Below, piece after piece: positions 22,161 through 33,879 of a stretch of DNA of 64,000 nucleotides. The notes under the pieces were generated by a model. The model did not search any database. It was not told the origin of the DNA and saw only the letters and a program-made list of their open reading frames with translations. The position numbers and the translations under genes were made by a program. Numbering within the stretch: position 1 is the first letter of the stretch; each line of letters begins with the position of its first letter. The stretch is from positions 174,637,021 to 174,701,020 of the forward strand of contig CM056741.1 of the NCBI GenBank assembly GCA_029851415.1. Reading direction: 5' to 3'. The DNA comes from Eretmocerus hayati. Taxonomy: Eukaryota; Arthropoda; Insecta; Hymenoptera; Aphelinidae.

Positions 22161-22619
22161 CATTTTTGTACTACGTGTGTGTACACATTTTTGTACTATG
22201 TGTATTCATTCTGAGTAAAGTGATCTTTGCAGGAATATTTTCCTCGGTAACTTCTTCTCCAAGCAATTACTCGTATTCACATCTCTACACATCCTTGAGC
22301 TATTTTGTCAGTTCCAAGAAGAGAAAACCTGTTCAAATCTGTTTTGATTTTGACACCTAGCTGCCTCTCGTAGGCCAAAGTCATGTATTCATGTTACCGC
22401 TGAACCTAAAAGGAGTCATGATGATAGCATCACTACTCATGTTTTAGAATACATTCAGAGTGTACACTCAAATTTGACTCTAATTGAGACTCAGAACAAT
22501 TTCAGAATTTCATGTGGAGCAACTCGACGAAGACAACTTGTTCCAAAAATTTTGGGATACAAAGTTAATTATTTACTAATAAACAATTAGAAATCAGTCA
22601 ATACAGATAGAAGCTATGT

Positions 22620-23780
22620 AGATCTTATTTGAATACATACATCTATGACATTCCTTGAAATGAAGATGAAATCACACCGCTGGAATACAAATATCTCAAC
22701 AAACATAAATGGGAGCTCGTGGCATAACCAAGATCAGCTTTCGCTCTCGAAGTCACTCAAGCAAGCTATTCTGAACAAATATTTCAAGGTATTCTTGTTG
22801 AAACCATAAAAAGAATGATCAGATTGATCAGAGATAATACAAGGGCACACAAATAACAATGAGATTCTGAATTCCACAAATGAATACATGGTATCATAGA
22901 ACTTACCATGTAAGTTTCCAATTCCAAGTCACAAAAGCTCCACAGCTGGGAAAATTTTCAACAGATTGAAACAAATGAATATGAGATCACCCCTGTAAGA
23001 TCTAGGGATCTCAGCAAACACAAATTGGAGCTCACTGCAATGTCTACTAATTCACTTTCGCTCTAAAATTCACCCGGGCGCTCCATTTAGACCAGGCGAT
23101 TACAAGATATTCTGGTTGGATCCTAGAGTGGCATGGTAAAATCAATCAAACATGATTCAGAGATCAACTCATGACAATGAGATTCTAAATTTCATCAGTA
23201 AATTCTTTGTGGAATGACCATGTAACTTTTCAATTTCAAGTCACAAAAACTCCACAACTAAGCCAATTCTCAATAGATTAAAAAAAGTGAATATGAGATC
23301 ACCCCTCTAAAATACAGGGATCTCAGCAGACAAAAATTCGAGCTTATAGCAATGACCACTCATTTACTTTTGCTCTGAGAGTCACCCGGGTGCGCCATTT
23401 CATCTAGGTAATTTTAAGATATTCTAGTTGGAACCCGCCAGAACCATGGTGAGATCAATCAAATATGTTCCAGAGTCATGACAATAAGATTCTAAATTTT
23501 ATCACTTCATTCTTTGTAGAATCCACCTTGTGACTTTTCAACTTTGAGTCACAAAATCTCCACGACTAAGCTCTAATTCTCAATAGATCTCAATAAATGA
23601 ATGTGGATTCACCCCTCTATAATACAGGGATTCTAGTAAACACAAATTGAACCTTATTGCAAACTCCAAATATTTACTTCTGCTTTAAGACTTACCCGTG
23701 CTCACTATTTGGACCAAGTATTTTGACATATTGTAGTTGAAACATCAAATACATAGAATCATTAGTTTGCTCTGAAATCA
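22620..23780. repeat. Four-copy diverged tandem array, about 310-bp period
   Basis: GAGATCACCCCT-like anchors lie near 22665, 22980, 23294 and 23600. Units share a CTCAGCAAACACAAATT-like block, a CTTTCGCTCT block, CACCCGGG in the inner copies and a GTCACAAAA-CTCCAC block. Divergence is high. No coding potential is seen. Confidence 0.7.
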
Positions 23781-23839
23781 TCTGAAGGCCTTCACATTAT
23801 AGGAACATTCTGAAATACCTAGTTTGGTGAGACCGAAAG

Positions 23840-24031
23840 GTTGTAAACCTATCTGATGAGCTATCTCATGTATCTGTATAGAGAGGGTATTTTTTGCAAG
23901 TTTGGTGGATGCATGCCTTTCCTTTCAGTTTATCAATCAAGTGGTTATTCTTCTGATCTGTTTTCAAGTATATAACTTCATCTATATCTTGGGTAATGCT
24001 AACTCCACATTCTGTATAAAGATTTTTGATG
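23840..24031 (-). pseudogene. Small ORF split by the Copia insertion
   Basis: The minus-strand frame ending at 23866 (VDIKNLYTECGVSITQDIDE...) reaches the insertion site at 24032. The sequence just beyond the far end of the retrotransposon (33109 onward) continues the same frame back to an ATG. The empty site would carry an ORF of about 62 codons. Family unknown; it may be a host exon or an older repeat. Confidence 0.3.
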
Positions 24032-24036
24032 TCCAC

Positions 24037-24263
24037 TGAGAGAATACTCGAAAACACAGGACACAATCCGAGTAGATTTAAACTCGTTTATTAACTTTGA
24101 TAGATTCTCGAATAATACACGACTCAGCAGAGATGCTTTTGCGTCCGTGTCCACACAAGAAGTGAAGCTTGCGGCGCCGCGTCGTTGTCATCAACACGGC
24201 CCTTGCTAACCAACAGATGACTCTCATATCGATCAATATTGCACTTATCTAAAAACTCCAACA
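24037..24263 (-). repeat. Copia 3' LTR
   Basis: About 97% identical by eye to 32877-33103; bounded by TCCAC on the outside and by a polypurine tract on the inside. Confidence 0.9.
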
Positions 24264-24602
24264 CTCCCTCCCTTAGATAAGTTACATATTGATTGTAATT
24301 TCAATAGAATTGATAAACTTAAATTTGAATCTAACATAAACACATTTATCTTCGAATCAATTATTAGATTAAAAGTTATGAATCGAAAGAAAATAGAACA
24401 TTAAAATTCTTGAACATTTCAAACGATAGATTCTTCTTCTTAGAATTAAAGTATAACAAGCATTGGAAGATTTTCATGAATAAATTCTTCAGTCTTGGTC
24501 TGAGAAACTGGTTCCTGTGAACATATAAGAACAAACAAGGAAATGTATGAGTCATCAAATATATATTGAGGATTTGAATCGTAGATTCATAGATTCCTAA
24601 AC

Positions 24603-27600
24603 TTATTTCGATTCCTCGTTCTTCATTATTCTATCAGTCAAATATTTATGTGCTTCGAAAGGAAGTGGTTTTGTTTCAATATCAGCTAGATTCTCTTTAG
24701 TATCAACCCATTTTACGATAACTTTACCTTCGTTTACACACTGTTTGATAAAATCTCCATGAGTATCAGCCATGGGACGTTTTGTACCATGTTTTTCATT
24801 ATGACTCGAATATTCTAGAATCGCTTCAATACTATCGTCAAATGATTTTAACTTGTGACACCCATCCATTTTTGTGCAATTTCCTGAGGATTCATTGTCA
24901 CACCAGACAGTAACTGGATGTAAAGTGAATCCCAAAACATATCGGATTGATTTGTCAATAGAAATAAGTTCTTAGCAAGATTCACTCATAGCTAAATACT
25001 CTACCTGACGTGTTGAGAGAGTCACTTGATTTTGTTTACGACTTTTCCAAGCAACTGTATCTCCAAACAATCTAATAATATAACTACCAGTCGAAATAGA
25101 GTTTTCACAATCTCTATAAATCGCGTCTGTAAAAGATTCTAGATTCTCAGATGATGCAGTAAAGGTTAAGCCAAGATTCATTGTCCCTTTGAGGTATCGC
25201 AAGATTCTTTTAATAGCTTTCCAGTCTTTTTCATTTGGATTATTCTGTTTTCTAGCTAAGAAATTGACCGCGAAAGCTATGTCTGGCCTTGTGGCTACTA
25301 CCAAATACATTAGGCTTCCAATGGCTTCTCTATAAGGCACCTTACGTATTTCATGGTTCTGCTCTTTATTTATAGATTCAACTGATTCAATTCGACTCTT
25401 TTTGTTTTTATGTTGTAATTGATTTGTTATCATTGGTGCGTTTTTTGGTTTTGAATCTTGCATATTGAATTTTTCCAGAACATTTTTGATATATGGAGTT
25501 TGATGAACTCTAATCGTTTGATTCTCTTTGTTTCTTTCAATGATCATACCTAAAAATAACTTTAGTTCACCAAGGTCTTTCATTTCAAAAGTTTGATTCA
25601 AATGATTTTTGATTCGATTCAATTTCTCAAGATTATTGCTAACGATTAGCATATCATCAACATACAACAAAACTAATGCCATTATACCATTCTTTCTCTA
25701 AGTGAAAAGACATGGTTCATGTAAATCATTCTCTAAACCAAGCTTCTTCATTTCTATCGTGAATCGATTGTTCCATTTCTTTGGACTTATCCTGAGTCCA
25801 TAAATGGATTTTTGAAGTTTGAGTACATTAGATCTCATGATGTCATCACTGACATTCAGACCTTTCGGTATTTCCATGTATATCTCTTCACTTAGCTCGC
25901 CATTCAAAAATGCCGTTCTGACATCAAGTTGACATGCATGAAAATTGTATTTGTTTGTGATTATAAGAATGGCTCTGACTAAGGAAAGTCTTGCTACTGG
26001 AGCATATGTCTCTTTCAAATCATAAGTATTTTTATCTTTGAATCCTCTAATGACTAACCTTGCTTTGTATCTAATTTCTCCATTTGACCCGACCTTTTTC
26101 TTCAAATCCCATTTAGAATCTATGATATTAGCTTTGGAACCATTACTCTGAGTTCGTGGTTTTTCAAGTAGAGTCCAAACTTGATTTGATTTCACAGAAT
26201 CTAATTCTTCTTGTACGGCTTTCTGCCGGAATTCTTTGTCAGGAGAAGCCATAGCTTCCTCATAAGTGATTGGATCTTTTTGTATAGAAGCAAGTAAAAT
26301 ATGACCAACTATGTCATCATTGATTCGGTTTTCAGATTCGTTTGAAAGATTTGACCTGGGTAGACTCGAGTAGTTAGCATAACTGGTTGCTTGTTCTGAT
26401 TCTTCAAGTTTCCTTTTTGTCTTACTTTTAGTTGAGGGTCCCTGGAAATCTTTGGAAATTTGAATTCGATTCGAAGTTTTCTGAACTTTTCGAGGTCTAC
26501 CTCGTTTTTTAGGTTGTACTGCTTCAATATTATTTACAAGATCAATCTCTTCGTCAACCTTGTCAAATTTAATAGACTCATTATGGGGATCAAGAACTCG
26601 TTGAATCGGTTCACTCGAATTTGAATTTGCTGTGGAATATTTCTTGTGATAATCTCCATAAACTAATCTTTCATTGAATCGAACATGCCTAGACTCGATA
26701 AACTTGTGCGATTGTGGATGCCAGAAAATGTAGCTAGTATCTTTGTAGCCGACTAAGAAAGCTTTGATTGCTTTAGATTCAAACTTTGATTCGAGTTTTG
26801 ATACTTTTATATAACTAACACATCCGAATTTCCTAATTTGTTCAAAATGACATCTGGCTAATGGTGCGAATTTTCTCAAGGGAATTTCATAATAAATTGT
26901 TTTATGTGGAGTTCTATTGTATGTAATGACTGCAGCTTCTGAAACTAATCCCCACATCGATTTTGGCATACCTGAATCAAGTAAAATGGCTAGAATCCTT
27001 CTTTGAATTGACTTGTTGAATCTCTCGGCTGTGCCATTGTGTTCAGGCGTGTAAGGAGGCGAGAATATAGACTCTATATTTTCTTGTTTCATTACCTCAG
27101 AGAACTTGCCACCTTTGAATTCGAAAGCCTAATCTGATTTAATGAAACAACATTTTTCATTTGATCCCAAAATATTTCTAGCTGAGATAAGGAAAGATTC
27201 CAATGCTTGTCCAGCTTCATCTTTACGTTTCAAACAATAAGTTTTAGCATACCTAGAGTAATCATCCATAAAAACAATGATGAATCGCATATGGCCAGGA
27301 TATGACATAGGACTGATAGGTCCCATAATGTCTGTGTGAATAACTTCAAGAGGTTTTTGAGATTTAGCTGTAATTTCTTTGAAGAGTAACTTTTCCATTT
27401 TTGACATTATGCAAACTTCACATTCTAAAATAGACTCATCAAAAACTACATCCTTCAATAGCTCAATTTTCTTTTGAAGCATTTTCAGATAACCTAATGA
27501 AGCATGACCCAACCTAGCATGCCATAATTGACCTTTACTTAGTTTCTTGAATTCGGTAGAATCTTGAAAACAATCTTCTACTTATACAGAGGATATTAAA

Positions 27601-30017
27601 TCTTCAGGACTAATCGTAAGCTTTTCTATTAAATCATTCTCAGCAACTCGATTCTCATTCGAATATAGAACCATCTCCCTCCCAATTGAAGACCCCAAAT
27701 TCGGTGGATCATTTATTGCTCCCTCCGAAATTAATGTCTCTAAATTATCCAAAGTTGTCTTCAATTGATCGGATGATTCAGAATGAGAAACTAAATGCGC
27801 ATTACAAGAATAATTCTTAAATGAAAACCTGTTTTGGTTTACAACACCAGTTTTCTTAACTTTGAATCGAATAATCCAATTCGGTTTTTCGTAGATTCCC
27901 TTGAAAATAGTCTTATTTGAATTTTTATCAAAAACTCTCAGAATTTTAGCATCTAGGTAAATAGAAAATCCTGAATCAGCGAGTCTTCTCAGAGAAAGAA
28001 GATTTTCAGATACATCTTTTGCTGCTGTTACATCAGTAAATTTAATGATTTTATCGTTTGAAATTTGATGTCTTAGAACTAAAGTGCCTTTACCATCAAT
28101 TACTATATCAGCAAAATCATTTTCGTTAGCACTTTTGATGATTCCATTTTTATATTCTTTGAAATCAGATAAAATCAGAGATTGGTTCACGATATGATCA
28201 GTAGCTCCAGAATCTGCGATAAAATCTATAGAATTCTCAGTTTGATGAGCTTTATGAATTGAAATTCTCTCACCTTGATCCATTTCTTCATTTTCATCAG
28301 AAGAAGAATTTTCAGAGTCAATTACCGTTCGAGCAGCTCGCTTGAAATTTTTCTTATGAGTCTTAGATTTAGTCCTTTTGACTATTTTGCCTTGATTTTT
28401 GATTCCAGAATGATTCTTTTGTTTTTTCGATTTGTTAGTTTCAGAAAATTTTGATTCTAATTTGTTGTTAGATTTGTAAGATTTCGATTTTGATTCCTTA
28501 TTATTCATTCTAGATTCAAAATGACTCTTACCATTTCGACGCTGAGGACATGGTCCATTCTTGTCATGAATCTGACCACATTTATAGTGCTTCCATAGAT
28601 TGGTATCGGTTAGTGGACAAATGGCATCATTTGCCCAGTGACCAGGCTCATTACATCTGTGACACTTAATCTCAGATGAGCTTGCCACATTGGCTTGAGA
28701 TACAACAGAATTGAGCTTTCTCTGGCATTCAGACTGAAACGTGTAAGATTTCATCTCTTCAATGTCCATGCCTAGAGGTTTAGATTGCCTCATGAGAGTA
28801 TCAGCTTGCAATAAATCAGGATAAATTCCTATCACAGCATTATAAAACGCAGCACGAATCTCTATCGGCTCTAGAGGAGCCAGATCATTCGAGGCTTGAT
28901 ACTCTCGTAAAAGTTGGTGGAATCGTTCACAAAAATCAATCACTTTTTCATTTTTCTTCATTCGAATCACATAAAGTTGCCCTCTTACAGACGTAGGATC
29001 AAGATTCATCTCTTTTCTTTCCATGTCTCGTAGTTTTTCCAAGTACTCTTTAGGATCCTGAATATTCGTGAATCGACTACGATACTTCTCATCAATTCTA
29101 CTTAGAATCAGATTCCGGACTCTACATTTTCGACTCAAGATTTGACTCTCACTAAAATGTTGAGGGCCAGGAATACTATCATCAATAATATCTATGCAAT
29201 TGTAACCAATCAATTCAGATTTCAAACAATCGTACCATGAACTGAAATTCGAATTCTTAGTTAATTTGTATTTGAAATCAGAGCTAAATTTTGGTCCAAT
29301 TGATTCATTATCAACTCGATTCTTTAGGAGTGTAGCTAATGTTTGTTCTAAATTGAAAGAATCAGGAGCTTGTGATCCATTCTGATTGTTAATAAAAGGT
29401 GATGAGTCTAGATTTTCAGTGTTTACCTGGCGTTGAGTCGAACTAGCTGCTGCTGCACCATTGGCTATAGAGTCCGATTGAGTCGACACAGAATTCACAC
29501 GAGGATTCAATTGCCGTTCTTCTGGCAAACGAGGTGATTGTGGAGGAGCACTTTGATTTATACGCCCTCTTCGAAACTCTTCGATTCTGAGTTGATTTTC
29601 GAGATTTACTCTCTTTAATTCTTCTACTTCTTTCTCAGCTTGAATCTTTTGGAGTTTCACTCTTTCCAATTCAAGTGTCATCTTCATGTTTCGGTTCACT
29701 ACGTTTGCACTCTGTAATGTGATGTCTAAGACATTCTGGTGACACATAATAGTGTTCGTCAAAGAATTCAAAGAATCCTGAAGGAATTTGGCAATTACGG
29801 ATGGAGATTCTATTTGATTCTGTGATATTTGAATCAATGGTGCTCGTGGTTGGATTGGAGTCGAATGACTCAATGGTGTTGTATTGAGTCCAGGATGCTG
29901 TTGTGTAGATTGAGTCGAATTTGATAGAGTCACATTTGATAGAGTCGAGGGTAGATTGATTGTAGGTGGTTGTGTTTGATACTGATTCGAAGTTGAAGGC
30001 ACTTGTGACGTAGGCAT
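24603..30017 (-). pseudogene. Copia gag-pol polyprotein, one frame with four nonsense codons
   Basis: From the ATG at 30017 to the TAA at 24603 the same frame is kept for 1,805 codons, with no frameshift. In-frame stops lie at 27584-27582 (TAA), 27131-27129 (TAG), 25700-25698 (TAG) and 24974-24972 (TAA). In order: Gag; a zinc knuckle (CHRCNEPGHWANDAIC); protease (FIADSGATDHIV); integrase with the HHCC region (WHARLGHAS...CEVCIMSK) and HTDIMGP and HNGTAERFN of the D,D,E core; RT with QLDVRTAFLNGEL and the catalytic YVDD; and RNase H (WCDNES, KWVDTKENLAD). All domains of a Copia element are present in Copia order (integrase before RT). The nonsense codons fall in the protease-integrase linker, integrase, RT and RNase H. 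Confidence 0.9.
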
Positions 30018-30019
30018 AA

Positions 30020-30800
30020 TGCGTCGATTATGGTCCTACGTCCAATAGCACGTTGAGGTGCTTTGGGGACGGCAAGGATTGGGATGGTAGGGCTGCTCGG
30101 GGCAAAAATGACAGGAAGACAGTGCGTCATTTTTAATGCAGGATCCGGCCCTCGACGCGACACACTCAAACATCCATGCGTAAATACTATGTTGTACAAA
30201 ATAATACGGACCTAGGAGAGGTCGGGCAAATAGAAAAGAGACGAAGCAACAGTGTTACAAGTAATAACATTTTGTCGTGAACTAAAGACACTTTTGAACG
30301 AACTCGAATCGCGGATGGAGTCTGGCCTCAGGGCGAGGCGCGAACAGAGCTCCGCTGTGGCGGCGTCGTACGGGAGACGAGAGCGTGCTGGTGCCCTTCC
30401 GGGGCCTTCTTATATACGAATTTTAGAATATTACGTGATACTAACGTTGGTCTCGTGACCGTTAATGGCTCACGTGAGCCATTAGCGCATCACGAGACCT
30501 CATTACTAGTCACGAGACGTAATTACACATCACGTGCCGCAATCATGGGTCACGAGACCCCGGATTGCATCACTGGAGCAAGCATGGCCCGCTCGCCGAG
30601 ATCGGGACCGATCTGTGACTGGCGTGCGAGTCACGTCGCTCTGATGCCGTAGCCTACTTTTTGCTTCCTTAAATATAAATTGCAATATACCAATTTTTTG
30701 AGGCTTCTACAAGAAAACGATGCGTAAAATAACATGTTTTTTGGTAAAAAACGAAAAAGGGGTTATTTTCACGCGTCACTTGTATATCCATATTAATTGC
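30020..30800. other. Foreign segment within the Copia leader
   Basis: This block separates the leader acceptor from gag in element 2, whereas element 1 has only about 50 bp there. It is GC-richer and contains the 20-bp phased array. Its ends are not resolved. Confidence 0.45.
30431..30570. repeat. 20-bp phased array of CACGAGAC/CACGTG motifs
   Basis: Seven units start at exactly 30431, 30451, 30471, 30491, 30511, 30531 and 30551. They read TTACGTGA, TCTCGTGA, CACGTGAG, CACGAGAC, CACGAGAC, CACGTGCC and CACGAGAC, each followed by a looser ATTA-containing half. The spacing never varies. Confidence 0.85.
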
Positions 30801-31102
30801 TTGAGTCTTTGGGTCACTCTTGTTTGCTGAAAAAATGTCAATCATTAATATCTGGAATTGATTCGATTTTATGTCAGGCCTGACGATTTGTTTCTCATAG
30901 AATTCAAAATTCTAAAATTCTAAAGATGACTTGAATCATTTCAAATTTAGAAAATCGAGAAAACTTTACAGCATTTCTTTTTAGATGGCTTTAATCAACT
31001 ATACTAATCAAGGAATAAGAATATTCCTCTTGCGGTCAAGTATAGTACAACAAAAAAATTCTAGATTCCAAATCGTGAGAAGATATAAGAATATTTTCTC
31101 AC

Positions 31103-31250
31103 ATTCATCTGGAGTACTTTGGATCTCTGATTCCGAATTAGAGACATCACTAGGATCAACCTCCAGATTAAGAGTGTCATCGGTTCCATCTGCGGATTTT
31201 TCCTGCGACTGGCCATCATACCCTCTTCGTTGTTCATTTTGATCAGCCAT
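31103..31250 (-). CDS. Copia leader exon, element 2
   Basis: Starts MADQNEQRRGYDGQSQEKSA, is acidic, and ends in phase 1 at GAAT|GTGAGA. The acceptor TTTTTTCAG before 30826 is homologous to that of element 1 (before 13454) and would keep frame, giving KSDPKTQ against KDPKNQ. Beyond that the frame is cut by inserted sequence before gag at 30017. A spliced N-terminal leader is therefore inferred for this Copia family. Confidence 0.5.
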
Positions 31251-32876
31251 CTGTTCCAGGTTACGAAACATGAAGCAATTTTTTACTTTCACGTGAAGAA
31301 AAATATTGCAAGATTCCTTTTGATTCAATTAAAATTCAAGAAATCTAAAACCAGATATTGTGATAATTATAATTATCGATGTTTCGTACTTCTAGACTAG
31401 AAAAATATAGCACAGCTCTAACATTTCATAATCAAAGAAGCGAAAAATCTGACTCATTTGCAGGTTCAGTAACCCATGCGCACACCACTCTCCAAAACTA
31501 TACCTTGCACTGCAAAAATATAGTCCAGATTTGGGTTGATCATGCGCGCACGAGCGAAACTAACAAATTTATCAAGATTTTCCCGACCAATGTTAAAAAT
31601 TCACCGAACACAAGTTGCATTTCATTATTGAACCCCGGAAAAATTTATCCTTACAATCGCACATTCAATTCTCAAAAACATAACAGGATACCCAACCTCA
31701 GAATGAACAACAACAACTTCTCTGTTGTTTACTTATTGAACAAAAAACTAAGATCAAAGATCATCCTATATTGTTTGAGAGAATTGAATTTTTACTCAAA
31801 ATAGAATTGTAGGATATATATATTTTTTGAATCATCGAATCACTCGAATAACAATCAAGATTCTTGATTCACATTATTCTATCACCAGGAGATATCAGAA
31901 GAAGAAGGTTAGAATCTTTTCTCTATCTGATATAAATCAATAAGATTTCAGCAAAGGCCTCAAGCGCACAAGCATGCCAAGATATCCATAAATCAAAGCA
32001 ATTTTCAAAGATCACATCGGAAATTCCCTCGCAACGAGAATGCAAGTTTGTGCGTTCCGGGCTGTACTATCCGCGAACAACACGCGGTTTGAGGACAAAC
32101 CAACCAGCATCCTGCGCGCGAACGTAGAGGTTACACATACTAGCAATCTGCCATCGATCAAGTCTAAGTCGAAAAAAATAGACAGAAATCATAGAGTCAG
32201 AATCAACCGCGCGTATAAACGCATCATTGTATAAGAATCGCGCATTCAACGAAAGTCAATACTATAGCATCACGTACGTATGCTGAATCGTTGCAAGAAA
32301 GCGAAGAATGCGAAAGAGCGAAAGAGGAGAGAGAGAGAGAGAGATAGCGCGAAAACATGTTATAACGCGCCCGCGTTGCCGGCCGGCAATATGTATGTAC
32401 ACGTGCACGCCCGATGATGACCTCGACTTTGATGCGATAAGCAGGCTCGTCGTCAAACGTCCACTAGGAAGCCGATCGCCCGCGACAGAAAAATTCATGC
32501 TTGATTTTTAGATTCCTAGCAGCTCACGCACTCACACAACTGACCGCACTGTTGTGTGTATTGCTGCTCCGGCGGCCCATTGAACAATCATCAAAATTAT
32601 CTATACGAATCAAGAATCACACGCTTTTGAATCGAGAGTAAAAAAAACACCTCGAATCGAGTCGGATTCACAAGTCCCGCACAACCATGAATCAATAATA
32701 GACTCACCTCGAATCGTTTTCAGTCAAACTTCGTTGAAAACTGCAAATTCGCTGCTATGTGCACGGCTGCAAACAAACTGCTCGCCGCTGCTCTCAGCAC
32801 GGCTGCCACAAACTGCACGCCGCCGCACCGGTAAAAATTCGCTCACACAATGGTCGCGCGATTTGGGCCTATAACC

Positions 32877-33103
32877 TGAGAGAATACTCGAAAACACAGG
32901 ACACAATCCAAGTAGATTTAAACTCGTTTATTAACTTTGATAGATTCTCGAATAATACACGACTCAGCAGACATGCTTTTGCGTCCGTGTCCACACAAGA
33001 AGTGAAGCTTGCGGCGCCGCGTCGTTGTCATCAACACGGCCCTTGGTAACCAACAGATGACTCTCATATCGATCAATATTGCACTTGTCTGAGAACTCGA
33101 ACA
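32877..33103 (-). repeat. Copia 5' LTR
   Basis: Pairs with the 3' LTR; followed on the minus strand by a tRNA-Met-type primer site (32876 downward) and bounded outside by TCCAC. Confidence 0.9.
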
Positions 33104-33614
33104 TCCACGAAAGACAATTTCATACCTCGAAAGGCTTAGATTTGGATGTCAATATCAATGAAGCCTTGCCTCGTTGATTACTATTATTGTTAATTATTGA
33201 GTCACTTCAAGGCTCAGAATGATTATCACTGTCACTCTTATATATTCACTGCTTTTCAAATCAAGGAGCGAGTAATTGCCTCAAGAAACAGGATCGTCAC
33301 TCAGATTGTCAATACTTGGATTGGTTCTCCTCATATATGAACAAAGTTATCACTATTTTTCATATAGTTTGCCAACGAATGAATTTTTTGTTCCTGATTT
33401 TTATTATGTGCAAGCCAAATATAAGTATCGCGCGACAACTCACGACAGTCCATCATCGTTCATTCAAACAATAACAACAGCTGGTGTGGCCGGTGTGGGC
33501 GGTAGAGGACCTAACCCAACCTTGCCTCGACTCAGCCAAAATCACAGCTCATGGGCCTTCCGCAATGTCATACTTCCGATCATTTTCTGAACTATTTGAG
33601 GACGATCTCGGAAA

Positions 33615-33840
33615 AAGTACTTCCAAGTTCCGAAGCTTTCGGATGCGATCTATCATTTAAAAAAAGAATCGATTTAATTGATTGGATATTGCCTTCGAAC
33701 TTTGGTTTCGAAGTCAGGCGTGTGAGTATTTTTTCAGGCAATGGTCAACTTCGAAACCAAAGGTTGAAGGCAATATTCAACCAATCAACTCGATTCTTTC
33801 TTTGAATGATAGATTTGGTTCCAAAGCTTCCATACTTGGG
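33615..33840. mobile_element. Small foldback MITE
   Basis: Inverted arms of about 95-100 bp meet near 33735. Shared blocks include AAGAATCGA, TTGATTGG, TATTGCCTTC and TTTGGTTTCGAAG, each mirrored on the other side. Confidence 0.7.
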
Positions 33841-33879
33841 ATCCTTTCTTTTTAGATTCACCTTAGATCTCGGGAGAAA

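Larger units (their letters stand above)
24037..33103 (-). mobile_element. Copia LTR retrotransposon with paired LTRs and target duplication
   Basis: Two 227-bp LTRs (24037-24263 and 32877-33103, TGTT...CTCA on the minus strand) differ at about seven positions. They are flanked by the direct repeat TCCAC (24032-24036, 33104-33108). A primer site starting GGTTATAGGCCCA abuts the 5' LTR, as in Copia elements primed by an initiator tRNA-Met fragment. A purine tract (AAGGGAGGGAG) precedes the 3' LTR. The element is long because of a 2.8-kb leader that contains foreign sequence (about 30030-30800). Coding capacity is damaged by nonsense codons, so this copy is not autonomous. Confidence 0.9.

Noticed and set aside
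24603..30017. Stop-codon readthrough or recoding of the Copia frame
   Set aside because: Four stops of two kinds in conserved domains, with no recoding signal seen, are better explained by inactivation.
30431..30570. CRISPR array
   Set aside because: Period of 20 bp, degenerate units, no real spacers and a eukaryotic setting.
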